The notes beneath the pieces were generated by a model. It had not been told where the DNA came from, did not search any database, and saw only the letters and a program-made list of their open reading frames with translations. From Linnemannia hyalina (Eukaryota; Mortierellomycota; Mortierellomycetes; Mortierellales; Mortierellaceae), in assembly GCA_019671135.1 (NCBI GenBank), contig JAHRHY010000022.1, forward strand, positions 62,001-126,000: a stretch of 64,000 nt of DNA, written 5' to 3'. Made by a program: the position numbers and the translations under genes. How positions within the stretch are numbered: position 1 is the stretch's first letter; the number at the start of each line of letters is the position of its first letter. Of this stretch, positions 1 through 15,365 are shown piece by piece.

Positions 1-1737
1 AGGTAAGAGTCAGAATGTCAGGGACAATTGGAATGAGCATGAACAAAAAACGGACGAGAGGAATTTCGAATGAGGAATCTCCCTTTTTTCACTTCCCTCA
101 TTCTTTTGAGTCCGTTCTGGACACGCTTCCCAGTCCTCTCGTCATAGCCAGTTCCGCTGCAACTAGCTTACAAACAAATCAAACAAATGAACAAGAAGAG
201 AATCCGGCTTTTTCGTTGATTCTGGTTAGCAGTCATTGGGGTTAGTTAGCCCAGGGTCGCATGCTAGTACTACGACATGAGGTGTCGATCAGAAGGTACG
301 CGCAAAGCACAAGAGAATCGCAAAGGACAACGATGGTCAGGGACAAGACAGACAATGATATTTTGACTCCATGCATTACAACAACCCTTCTCAATCCTAT
401 GGAAGATGGCCCAGATTGATGGGAATGCCGACGCCTGCTTTTTTTTTTGGTCCCGAGAGCATATGAAGACGTCGCCGTGAATCCGGTACGCCACCATTTT
501 AGGCTGAGGTGCATTTGATCACCCAGCTCAAACACCATGGTAAGCTCCAGCCAGCCATGGGGGAGTCTAGTACTTGAGCGAGCTTATTTACATCTCGCGT
601 CTCGCGTCTTCTTAACTCTCTGATGCAAAAGATCACCACACCTAAGAAAAAACAGTGAAGCATCAAAAACGAGAGGCTAGGTCATATAGCACATATGCAC
701 CACACGACCAAAAAAAACAAAAAAAAAAAGTACGAAACTAATAAGATGTCAAACGGAAAACGGGGTTTCTTAATGTAATCCCTTGCATCTCTTTTTCTCT
801 TCTAACCCCCTTCCTTTCGTCCTTATATTTTTACATTGCATCTTCTAGCCAGCCTTATTTTTCGCCCCCCGCACTCTGTCTTTATGCGCCCATTCACCCT
901 GCAGCACGTTTCTTTTGCTGCTTCCTTGTCTCTGTTTTCTCTCTCTCTCTCTCTCTCTTGACTTTTAATCGCATGGTATCGCATCCGTAAATCTTTGCAT
1001 TCACTAAAAATAAAAACGCGGCATAAAACAGAACAGACCTGCGGTGACTGATGGATGTATGGAAAGGCAGAGAGCAGCCCCGATGGGTTGCATGAGCTGG
1101 TCGGGTGGTCTGTGTGCGATCAAGAAGCAAAAAGCGATAAGAGCAACAACCAAACAACACACAGACACACAAAAAATAATGACCGAGGCCCATTCCCTCT
1201 CTGCATTCTGTTGATCGATTCTGTTTGAAAAAGAACAAAGTGGTGGGGGGGGGGGGGGGGGGGGGCAACTGGGCTGGTAGGGCTAGGCCACTGGGTCCGT
1301 CCATTCCCATTTTGTGTGCCTACAAAATATTTATATCCACGGGAGGAAGGTTATATTCGACTCTATTCACGTCTCGACCTCGTACCAATCCACCCATTGC
1401 AGAAACCAAGAAAAGAAGCCGAAGGGACAATATGAGTAATGATAACTAATGGTATTACGAAGTTTTATTATCGGAAAGAGGTTGTTGTCTGGTTTTCTTT
1501 TTATGTGTGAGTATTTCTTTTTTTTTGAACGTCCAAGGGTATGCCTCGTCAAGACTGGGGTCGGTTGAAAAAAGAAAATGCTTGCACGGAAAGGGACTTT
1601 GCTGTAGAGGTGAAGAAAAACAAGGGCATTTATGGAATGAAAAAAGACGCGAAAATAGTAACAAGTTGACAGGGGGGAAGGAAGGGTGAGGGGAAAAAAA
1701 GTCGGAAACAACAGAGGAGAGGAATGTGTTGCAGATT
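1..1737. other. Intergenic sequence downstream of ras
   Basis: I see no supportable gene here. The stretch holds the 3' flank of the minus-strand ras gene, a CT microsatellite near 939-958, several A-rich runs and a 21-base G run. Open frames on both strands are short and resemble no family I know. Confidence 0.6.
1245..1265 (+). repeat. Uninterrupted 21-base G run
   Basis: Twenty-one consecutive G residues lie about 0.5 kb beyond the ras stop codon. Such a run can form quadruplex structures and is unstable in length. Nothing here shows a function. Confidence 0.9.
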
Positions 1738-4245
<2,508 letters not shown>

Positions 4246-5624
4246 GGTTGATTGATAAGAGTGATAAAAAGGAAGTAGGAGTGTGTGCGTGAATGAGGGA
4301 GAGAAAATAAAGGAGAATGGGCGAAGTGACGGTGAGGGTGAGTGTGGATGCACGTAAGAAAGCGAGAGAGTGAGAGTATGTATAACGAAGAGGTGAATGA
4401 TCAGATCGATCAAGAGATGATGGAAAAAAGAGAGAACAGAAAAGCAATGTAAACGAGAGAACAGAAAAGAAGATAAAAGAGACAACGTGATGACAAAAAA
4501 AAAAAAAAAAGAAGAGATGATGACACAGAGCCAAAGAGAGTGGAGAAAAGGAGAAAAGACAGCCACCGCACCAGACAGGGAGAGAGAGAGAGTGGGACGA
4601 CAGGACATCTCCTTCACTCCCTTCTTTCCCTCTTCTCCCTGTCCCCTTCTCCCCTTCTCCCTTCCTCCCCTTCTCCCTTGCCTTTTGACTTTGGACGTCT
4701 CTTTTGCCGCTGCTGTCCTTCAGCATTCAAGTCCCGCACAGTCAAAGTAAGCTCCACCACGACATCGTACATGCAGTACTGTACATGGCCCCACCCTAGT
4801 TGCTGTTGCCACTCTCCACTCCTCTCGCCATGCTTTCTTAATAACTGATCGACTTTTTAAAATGACCGTTGCCTTTCCTGCCGCGATCACTTTTTGTTGA
4901 TATCATTTACGCCGTATTGTTGCCCAGACCAATCCATGCAGACAAAGGGTAAGAAAGGAAATGACCATCATCAACAAGGAAAAGAACAACCCCTCCTTTT
5001 CATCTTGTGGTCTTCGAATCGAACCAATTGTCTTGACCTGTTGACCTTTTGACGTTGTCTTTCATTTCCTTCCTTGGCTGTTCTTTCGTTTGCTCCCTTG
5101 TCTTTTCTCATCCCTCGTGGCTCTCTCTTGTTGGTCTTGGTTTTGGGTGCGCAGAAGAAAGATGGGACGGATGACCTTTTTCATCTCTCTTGGTTCTTTT
5201 GGACAAAGAAAGGCTATGGGCAGATGGGCAAGTGGGCGGGAAAACAAATAAAGTAGAGAGTCAAAGGTAAAGTGCATCAGAGAGAGAGAAGGCGCTGCCT
5301 ACTCCTCCCAAACTTACCCACCTTTTCTTCATACCCCGTCCCTACTCTTTTTTATTCCTCCCTCCCTCTTTCTGTCTTCCACCTGCAAACGATAATATCA
5401 TTCATCAAACCAAGGAAACAAAAAAAGACAACCCCTAAAAGTCCGTTGCATGAAATTCTCCTCTCCTCGTATCACACACATCAAAAGAGAAAAGCGATGG
5501 ATGGTGTCTTCTACTGTCAATGACGCTAAACCAGCATAGCGCAAGTTCAAGTCGATCTTTTTTCCTTCTTTATTTAGTTCCCAACATTGCGATGCAATTA
5601 TATAATAATAAAAACTATTTTTCC
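4246..5624. other. Ras promoter and intergenic region
   Basis: No gene is supported. On the minus strand the first few hundred bases upstream of the ras ATG are very rich in pyrimidines, which is common in fungal promoters and 5' leaders. The far end holds the 3' flank of the next minus-strand gene, with an aataataaaa stretch near 5603 close to its stop. Confidence 0.55.
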
Positions 5625-7099
5625 TTACTCATCATCTTCTATCCTCCCTCTATTTAGAGCACCACCTTGTTGATCCCACCGCAGCTCAACCACAAAAAAC
5701 ACAATCTCTTCCTCCTCCTCGTCCATCTCCTCCTGCCACCCATCTCCCTCGCCACCATCAACATCAACATCCTCATCATGATTTGAATCCTCAATAGCAA
5801 TATCCATCTCTTCCTCTTCCTCCTTTACGTCGCCACCTATCCTCCCAACCTCGTGTTTGCTCCTCCTCTTCTTATTCCTGCCCTTAATTGGCCACCCCCA
5901 CTGCCTCTGTCCATGCCCTTCTCCTTGTTGTTGTTGTTGTTTCTGTGAAAGACGACGACGAGACCTACAAACAAACCGCAAGGGCTGGTCATCCCGCAAC
6001 ACCCTATCCATCCGGATGGAGATCCCCATGCTCACTCGCCTCGTCTCAAAATTTGTAAAATTGTTGAAAAAATCTCCCGCAATCACCAAGTCTGGTGCAA
6101 AAACGGCCGCTTGTCGATGCTCAGTCTTTGTATAATACCGACGTCGTTGGTATGATGTCAATCGTTGCAGCTGTCGTTGCCCTGTTGTTGTTGAGGGTGT
6201 GGCGATGGGATCCACCGAGGCGGTGGTGACTGTATTGTTGACTTGTAGTTGTTCTCGTCGCGCTCCTGCCTCGGCCAAGAGATCCACGTGTCCTTCTTTC
6301 AGTCGGTGTGTGCCATGGTATATCCAGGGACCAACTCCTTTTCCCTTTTCTTCTCCATCTGCGTGTCCCCCTCGATCCTGACTCTCCGTGCTGCTGTAAT
6401 CTCCAAATCCACCTCCTGTCCCCTTCGAAATCGTTATCGCTGTAGCCGTCGTCGGTGATGCCGAATCGGATGTGGGCGATAGAGGAGCCTTCCAGACACG
6501 CAAGACGTTCATCCCACTGACAAGAGGACTCCCGACCCATGGCCGTTTGAGATCCCAGATCCCGTCGGCGATAAACGAAGGATCGATGGTCCGAGCAAAG
6601 GCAGTCGCAATTGAGGTTCCCATTGGCACATGGATCTTGTCATCGACCTCGGCCACAAACAAGACCTCGTCTGCGTCCCACAGCCCGTCCTTGCTCCAAG
6701 GGTTCGTTGCCTTGAATCTGCCTTTGGATGAAATACACATGCGTATCAATTCATGGAGAGAAAAAAAGATGGGTTGATACATAGAGGATAGAGTGAGCAT
6801 GGACAATACAAGATAGAATGAAAAATAGTAAGAAGACAATCGAAACCAGAGTAAAAAAGAAACATACCCTGCCATTGCAAAGAAAAGACTCTGCTGTGGT
6901 TGTCAAAGTAAGCACAGGTGGAGGTACTTCTGTTTGTTGGTGATGAAGAAGTAGGTGGATGGTGGTGTTGAATGCGGACGGTGATAAGGCCCTCAAAGTG
7001 TTCAGAGGAGATATAGGCAGGTTCCGAGTCCCTGTTGATGGGGTATGGTTTGAGCGACTCCTGCTGTCGACTTGGCCCGATTCTGATTGTCAGCGCCAT
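5625..7099 (-). CDS. DUF1769/UPF0590-like protein
   Basis: Two exons on the complement, 7099-6868 and 6721-5625, joined in frame across a 146-nt intron (GTATGT donor, CCAAAG acceptor) to give 442 residues. The N-terminus MALTIRIG, the middle block with NPWSKDGLWDADEVLF and NVLRVWKAP, and the later block with GDFFNNFTNFETRRVSMGIS and QPLRFVCRSRR recall the fungal family of unknown function DUF1769/UPF0590. That assignment is from memory of the family and is moderate. The C-terminal hundred residues are low complexity, with basic stretches followed by long runs of Glu and Asp. No signal peptide or membrane segment is evident. The same-strand neighbour is ras, 1.4 kb downstream. Confidence 0.6.
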
Positions 7100-10000
7100 T
7101 TTTATGAAGTGTATGTGGAAGAAGAGGTTGTCGATGAGTGCCTTGTGTTTGTTGGTGGCTAAAAGGCAAATCGGATAACGGTTAAATCAAGAATGAAGGA
7201 AATGTGACTGCTAAATTTATCGCGCAGGTATCGCATTTCGCCCTTTATCTTAGCATTGTTTGTTTTTCAGTAGTGCGCTTTTTTTACAAGTGATGCGTGC
7301 ATGTTGTATTGTGTATGCAAGCGATTTAGGTGATCGTGTATGATCTGTGCCACGCTTGTTTCTATTGTTTTATTGAATCCCATGGAGGCATGGACGACCT
7401 CTACCTTTAACAAGGAATGAAAGTTGTCGAGACCTGCGCGATTAGCAACTACCTCAGTATGGACCTCCACGGCGCGTTATGTCCAGAACCTTTCCTCCTT
7501 GTGTTTACGAAAATGAGCGAACGATGTCTTCAGTGTCTCGTCTTTTTGTTCGAGTGGCACTACCCTCCTTCGCATACTCTTCTGTGAGCATAAATTACGT
7601 CACCGACGTGAGCGAATCGAGAATATCTAAAATAGGAAAACCAATGCTAAAGCTCTCTTTGTTCGATTGACTTGACTGTGCTTCCTCGCACCTGCCTTTC
7701 GCTTGACGCCTCTCTTCCTACCATATCTCTCAGGGCAGGGGTTGAGTTCCTTGTCATGCTTCCAAGGAAATTGTCCTGCGTCCATGGGCTGGAGGTAGTC
7801 TAGTCGCAAAAACCTTGGCATTCGAGGCAAGCGAGAGCAAGGCACTAGTCATTACGGAGAGAATACTTCATGAAATAAGTGCACAAAATGGAGAAAGTGT
7901 ACACTCCAGTAAATGCAAACCGTGATCGCAGGGATAGAGCGTACTTTGCTAAGTAAAGGGTCTTAGTGCGGTGGCTGCCGGTAGTGAATAAAGCGATAAA
8001 AAATATGTCAAATCAAACGAACACTTGTTTGTCAAACGAATTGTATTCTGTTAGATCTTTTCCATATTTAGAAACATCTGGAGTATTCAACGATCCTCAC
8101 CTGTGCTACTTTTCCCACGAGGGATCATTACCACACACTCGGCAAGTGCAAATTGGTGTCCTTGTGCAGCCTCCCGAGAGGCAAATAGGGGTAGTGACGA
8201 AGACTGTTAGTGGCCATTTCATGCGTGGTGTGCAGCACAGCGCAGAACAGAGCGAGACAATTCCTCCGCTCCTCCACAGTACTCCATCTCGACTGAAATA
8301 ACATGGTTTTTAAACGACACGACAGACATCTATTCCCCCCCCCCCCCACTTTCAAGAAACACTCAAAAATAAACAACGCGTCATATGGTTCTCTTCTTTG
8401 TCGTCATCGTCGTCCTCCGTCCCCTGCTACAGCCCGGAATGACGCGATATTACCCTAGCAGGTCATTCATTGTTCCCCTCATGAGCTGGGTAGTGAAATG
8501 GGGCAATCAACGCGTGTATATAGGGAATTGGCGTCTAATAGTAAAATGGTTCCTTTGTGAGCAGAAAAAATGGGTGCATGGACGCCATTTCCATTGTACC
8601 CTTGTTGGGGTACCAGAGCGTCCAGTAGAAGCATGACCTGTAGATTGAAATGATCATAGAATGATTTTTTGAGGGAACACGATGAATCCCTGGATTGGTT
8701 GGCGCTCGTCTCAGTCGCGTCACGAGGCGGAATAGGAATCAACACTCTCCGAGGGGGTGACAATAGGTTGAGCGATGAGATTTCGGGGCTAGTGAGGGCA
8801 ATGGAAATGGAGGGAAGGGACCTTACACCTCTTGAGTTCTTGGACATGCAAGCCCATAACATTGGGTTCTTCCCTCTTGCATGCAAAGAAAGGAACATCA
8901 TTCCATTCTTCAGTGGACAAAAAAACACACAGAACTGGTTGGAGCGTTATCGACTCTACTAACTATGTCCAATTGCCCTTGTTGTTATTGTTTTTCTCAA
9001 TTTATTTTTTTGGGTGTGTGTTTTCTTTTATTTTGGTTCAACTAGTTTCTGTTCTATTGTAGGTTTGCCCTTTCTCTGGTTGACTTCACTTCTTGTGGCG
9101 CCCTAGTGTTACTTCGTTCGCTACGCAGAGAACCCTCCATGAACAGAAAGGGTATCGAAGATGAACAAAAAAATGGCAATAAACATACCCAAGGTTGGAA
9201 CTCGAGATGTTTGTTTATGTTGTCGGTTGGGAAAGGGAAAAGAAGGTTTTATGACATGCGATCAATGGAGCAAAGAGCTTTTTAGTCGAAAAATATATGC
9301 GTCTTTCACCAGCTAGAAAGTAAAAAAGGAAAAAAAAAAAACTTACTCAGAATGATTCATGGAGATGCCCGCAAGCGAAGAAAGAGTGATTGAGAAAGGC
9401 GATGAGAGATAGGGGAAGTGTGATAAAACTCATAAAAGTGAGAAAGAAAACTCTACAATGTACATGCCACATACAACACTCCATGGTTTTTTCGCAGGAC
9501 TTTGCGATGGTAGGGAATACGGGAGATGATGGTGCTAGTACATCCTTCTTCCATGATGTGCACATGTTGGATGTTTTGTTGATGTTCATGCATCCGTTAC
9601 AGTTTTGTTGTTACTATTGTTGATTGCTGTTATTTATTGTGGACGGAGAGGCTGTCATTTTCGAAAAGACAAAAAGGCTCTCAACTTCTCAGGAATACAC
9701 TCTCCTTCGCTTTTATTCCCCTCCCCTCGTTGTTGCCGTTTTGTTACTGTTGTTGCTTCCTTATTTGCTTGTCGATTATCTGTTGGTTGTTTGTTGTTTA
9801 TTTTTTTTGTTGTTGTTTGTTGTTGTTTGTTGTTGTTTGCTGCCGTTGTTACTTTGATGTGCCAAACAAAAATAACAAGGTGGTCAAGGAGGAGGCGTCA
9901 ACATCCGAAGGAGGATTGACAGGAGGAGGAGGAAATAGAAGTGAGGAGAGAGGGAGATAGGTAAAAGAAAGAAGAGGAGCCACTTTCACCTGATGCTCAT

Positions 10001-13000
10001 TTGCAGCATTTTGGGTGCTACTAAATAGGCCAATGCTTGCTCATAACTATCCCCACTCCCGGTGCAATTATTAGTTATGGTGTTTGTTGTTGTTGTAGTT
10101 GCTGGGTATTAGCATGCAAGTATGAAAACAAGTGGGCGTTTTTTTTTTTTTTTTTTGGTTTAGTTTTGTAAAAGTGGGTTGAAGCAACTTTATGAGAAGA
10201 AAGTAAATTGCGAAGGTTCATCCAGATAAGGGATGAGGAGAAGGAGTGAAGGTCTTCGTCCATCTTGTTTTTGTTATTGTTCATGGTTGGTAGGATGGCC
10301 GTGAGGATGTATCTCCTGGTTGTACACCTTCCTGCATTTGTCGTTTCCATTTCTCGTTCTCTTCCCGCTGGTTTCTTTTCCCATCCTTCTCATTTAATTG
10401 ATTCAATGGACGACTGAATTATCCGTGCTGTGTTTCCCTGGGATTCTCTCTCTCTCTCTCTCCTCTCATTTTGCACTTTTCTTTTTATCGTTCTTTTGAG
10501 AACGTCTTTATCTCAAATTGCTACCTTTATCTGCTTGATTGTCCTACCCTTAAACCAATGGAATGTCACCGGTGCCAATGTAGGTCTCTGTTGTTTTTTT
10601 TCCTGCGTGCACTGTTCGACGGGGAGGAGGGGGACGAACCGCGAAGGAACCAACTGCCTATTGCTCACACGTTCGATTTTTTTTTTTGCTTTTGTTGATT
10701 GTCGATGATAAATGTTGTTGCCTTGCAACCTACTGTACTATCTGCATTCCTTCGTTGTTTCGTTTTCAATTCGTATTGTTGTTAACTCTGTCTGACCCCC
10801 TGTTTATGTATCCTACCCACTACTCATCGTTGGCACTCCATCGACTCAAAAGAAATGCGAAAGTCATTCACCTCGAAACAAACTTTCAAAATGAATGAAA
10901 AAAAATAGGAATGGTCAAAAAAAAAAAAAAAAAAAAAAAAAAAGTGTGTTGCACAGGATCCTGCATGAGATACCAGGATAACGAAAGTGAGTGAATGAGT
11001 GCATTGGGGATTGAAGAAAACGAGTGAGAGAAGACGATGGTCAATAAGAAACCTCCTCGGAAGGAGGAAGGAGGAAGAAGGGAGGAAGAAAGGAAGAAAG
11101 AGGGAGGAATGAGGGAGGAAAAAAATTCCTACGCCCAACTCTTTCCTCTCGACATTGGGTCACTTGTTCTCTTACCCTCATTCTTGCATTTGAAATGCAT
11201 GCACATTGTACGCATTTGAGTATATTCATTCTTCTTCCTGTTTCTTTGATATTTTTTTCTCTTTTCCCGAGCTTTGATGGTGTGCGCTAACTGTTGTTGT
11301 CTGTTGTTGTTGCTGCTACTGCTACTGCCGCCGTTGTTCTTATATCCGATGACCTGTAGGTTCATTCTCCATTCTTTCTTCCGCCAACATCAATGTAGAC
11401 ATTTTGGAAAATGCGCGACGGTGCACGTGGGCTACAAGCGAAGGAAAGAAATCTCAGATGCTTCAATCTCTCTCTCCCTCTCTCTCTCTCTCTCTCGCGT
11501 GCGTTTTTCTCGTTGATTTCTATTTCGAGACGAGTCCTCAGATTAACGATCTTGTTAGTGGGTGACGATGAACATACCAATGTCAAAAAACTCGTAGAAG
11601 CGGGAAGGAAAAAAAGGGTGGGTTCAAATCGATGAAATCTCTCGAACATGCATTTGAGAGAATTGATAGGAATGCCCACGACGACGACTAGAAAAAAAAA
11701 TGTGAGAGTGGTGGAGGAGAGAGCGACCGAGCAATCGACCTGACCTTAAACCCCGAACAATCAACAATGAATGAAACAATTCGAAAGGAAGAAATATATA
11801 AAACAAACGCTTGTTTGAGAGCACTCCTAGAAAACTCTATCAATGCCATCGTCGTTATACCCACAACTACGTTGGGTAGGAAAAGTAAGGTTGGGCGAAA
11901 ATATCAAAATGACCTCGATTGCATGCATCTACTTCTGACCTACTAGTGTATTAAGTTGCAGAAAGGGTTGACCCATCTTTGTTGAAAGCGTTTTTTTTGT
12001 TTGCTTTGCTCGCTGTTTAAAGCCGTTTTGGAAGTTTTTTTTTTGGGTATTAGTTGCCTGGTCTGACCTCCCAGTAAGTCATTTTCTTGTCGTTCTTCTT
12101 CTCTCTCTTGCATTTTTGCTTGTGTTTTCTCAACCAACGCATAGAATAAGGTCATAAACCATGAGAACGGACGAGTTGTTGGTCTGCAGAGCGACTTTTA
12201 CACTTCGCATTTGATATTTGACATGTTGAGCAATCAACGGAAAAAAACTGGAGGAAGAGCGGGAAATCTGCCGAGGGAAAGGCGACGGACTTTTTCACAC
12301 TCGTGCGCGAGTTACAGATGCTCAGGTGCATCTATCAATGTAGGCTTTGAGGTAAAAATGGAGGAAGTGTACATACATTAACAATGGAAAAGTCGTGTTT
12401 TGAGTTGAGTAACTCGAATAAGATTCAGTAAGGGAAAAAACAAGGAAAGCGAAAAGGCGAAGAGTAGAAACGCAAAATGTAGTCAAATGGGGCTGATGAT
12501 TAACGGTTGGGCTATGAACTGGAGAACACGGAGAAGTGAATGTTAGAAAATCAAGAGTGAAAGGAAGATCCCTATGAGATTGTAGAAACGAATAGAGCAG
12601 GAAATAGGGACAATGTAGCGACGAGGACTAAGGCATATCGATGCGTTTTAAGGTGTCTCTTGTTTTTCGCCCGCCCAGTCGGATTAATGCCGAAGGGCAA
12701 AGACCGAAGGGTAAAAAAAACGAGAGAAAGGGTGTTGGGTACAGCTCGCTGCTGATTACTTGTGTGGGCGAAGGTATAAAAGTGCTTTCAGTTATTAATT
12801 GGTTTGTTGGCACACACAACAGATGATAGGGGTCGTCTCTTTGTCTCAATATTCAGGTACATGAACCAAACATGTACACACGCCAACAAGAGCACCAACA
12901 ACAGAAGAATAAAAGAGAATAAAAAAGAGAGCGATATGCAAGACCACGTTCACGCCATGTCGCCACAATGAGTGAGAAAAAAAAAACAAGAGAAGTGTGC

Positions 13001-14460
13001 GTTGTTGATGTTGTCGCATGCACACCAATTGATTCCTCAGCTTTCATATTTATTTGAAGCATTAGTGCTTTTGCTGCATGAACCATACAAACAAAAGAAG
13101 ACCAAGTCCGTCGTTGTTGTTGGTTTTTTTTTATCATGGTCATCGAGCATGACAAGTTATTGTTGAGCTCGCGCCCTGTTTTCATTCGCTGGCACTCGTT
13201 TTTTTGCTTCCTTGACCTTTTTGTTGGCCCTCTATTTTTTCACATCATGCAGTTCAGCCCGCCTTCGACCCATTCTCATATCGATACCGTGCCCATCGCG
13301 GCGAATTCGAGCCATGGCTGGCAATTAGTGCTCTTTGAGCACGCATAGAGTGACGCAAAGAGGGTGGCGTGAAGCTGAAGTCAGAAGTGAAGAAGTATCG
13401 TTGAATAAAAACAAACTTTCGATTGAATAAGAAAGAGAAGAAAAGACGCACTCATTCGATGATTGTCCAATGGTTTAAACTGTCTAATCCCCACTCTCAC
13501 TCTCTCTCCTCTCCCTCACTCTACATTTCCGCTTTCCTCTTAATTCACATTGGTTTTGTTCTTTTGCCCTTTTTGCTAACTTCTCTTTATTTTCTACTTC
13601 TTCCCTCTTCTTCCTTCTTTACTTCCCATCTTCCCCTCTCTCCCTCTCCTCTTTCTTTTCCGTTGTTCTTTATTCTTGATCGACTTTACTCATACTCATT
13701 CCATTCTCACCACTTGTCATCTCATTCCATTTTTCCCATTTCTCGCCTTCCCCCTCCCGCACGCTTCCTTCCCAGTCGTAAAGCAACACCCGACAAAATC
13801 CCCCCTCAATTTTCGTTTCAGTCACCCGCCCCTTTTTTCTCTTCCCATTTCTGCTGTGTGCACGCGCAGCCAACGAAACCTACTTGCACCCTTCCGACCC
13901 GTCATCATCACTTTGCGTCCATTCACCCTCATTCCTCATCCTCCATTTCTGTTCATCATCCTTTTTCCAAAACAAATCAAACTCAAAGGCGATCTCGCTT
14001 TTTTTCTCTTTTTCTTTTTATCTTTTTCGTCAAAACTACTCAAGCGTTGTCATACTATCTTTTTTTGTGTTTGCCAAGACCTTTTTCCTTCTCACAGACG
14101 TATGACCCTCCCCTTTGCCAACCTGGCGTTCTTACACGTAGCTCGGCTTTGTTTACATATAAACCCTCTGAGTTCTGTCTCTTTCTTTCTCTCTCTTTCT
14201 TGTATTTTTTTCTCTTCCTTTTGACTGTTCACCAATTGCTCATATTCTTTCACATTGTTCATAAACGCCTTTAATCTTCTTTGTAGTCTGTGCCAATTGA
14301 GTCCTCTTCGCTTTTTGCTCAGCTGTAGATTTTTTATCTGTTCCATTGAATTATTCTGTAGACTCTCGTTCACCTGTCACTCCTCTCCCATCAACCCACT
14401 ATTCGTTCACCCACCTCGTTCCCTTCCTTTTTTTTCTGTGCCTTTTTCATTACTTCCATA
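7100..14460. other. 7.4-kb gene-poor region upstream of the NDT80-like gene
   Basis: This is the longest stretch without a recognisable gene outside the transposon array. Content seen: GTT-rich tracts near 9.6-9.85 kb, a 13-base C run at 8335-8347, CT repeats near 10.45 and 11.48 kb, a 27-base A run, and a strongly pyrimidine-rich kilobase from about 13.48 kb to the start of the transcription factor. That last kilobase is probably its promoter and 5' leader. Open frames in it are CT-rich shadows. One 96-codon frame at 8669-8962 looks less random but matches nothing I can name. Confidence 0.55.
10917..10943 (+). repeat. 27-base poly(A) run
   Basis: Twenty-seven consecutive A residues in the gene-poor region. 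The flanks resemble neither retrotransposon copy ends nor any other repeat in the window, so a simple homopolymer expansion is the plainest reading. Confidence 0.85.
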
Positions 14461-15307
14461 ATGGTTGTTTCTTTGTCGTCACCATCTTCTCCTGTCGCCG
14501 TCGAGACAATAACTCCGGCCTCAATGTCTCCGCTCTCGCATCCTGCACTCTGTCCGCTACCGCCAGGTCCGCCTGTATGTACCGAGACGACAACTCCGTT
14601 CAGTCAGGATACCACTATCAATAGTGCTTCAAACAACACGTTGACGAGCCTACATAATGCTGCTACGTTTTACCCAATGGACCCGCCGCATATGCACCCC
14701 CTCACGAGCTCCCCTGTGCACCCACTACAGCCCACTTCCAGTCTATCAGAACCGCCTTTGGCGGGATTAGCCACTATTTCTCCAATGTAAGTGCACATAC
14801 GGCCCCTGGGGCTCCCTTTCTAGCGGAATATCCGAGAGCAATAACCCAAAAGAGAGACAGAGAGAAGAGGCATAAAAGATGCGATGTGATCTGATGCGAT
14901 GCGATGCGATGAAATGAGAACGGAAATGCCGATGGAATGGGAGAGGGAAATGGAAAAGAAGTAAGTGAGTAAGCCGATAAAGGAGGAGGGGGAGGAGTGG
15001 AGTGCAGTGCTTGTGTGGAATCATCAGAGTCCTATTGGAACATGTGTGTGCGGACTTTGCGGTTGGCCAGTGCTCACTTTTTTCGCTCTCAAAAAAGACA
15101 AAAGGACTAGCCAGTGGCAAAAAGTCCGTTCTCACTTACTCGCTATATCTGGCATGAGCGAAAATGTCTGTTCCCGTGTATTGTTCCCTGACCATCGCTT
15201 CCTTTTTTTCCCATTCGTCCCATCTCTAATGGCGCTCTTATTTACATGATGTTATTTCCATAGAAGTCATGGAGAGGAACAAACATCCAATGAATACCAG
15301 CAGCAGC

Positions 15308-15365
<58 letters not shown>

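Noticed and set aside
10917..10943. Poly(A) run as the tail of another retrotransposon copy
   Set aside because: Neither flank matches the LINE 3'UTR or any other element in the window.
13423..14274. 283-codon frame before the NDT80-like gene
   Set aside because: Its composition follows from the pyrimidine-rich leader. It has no protein features and leads directly into the true start region.
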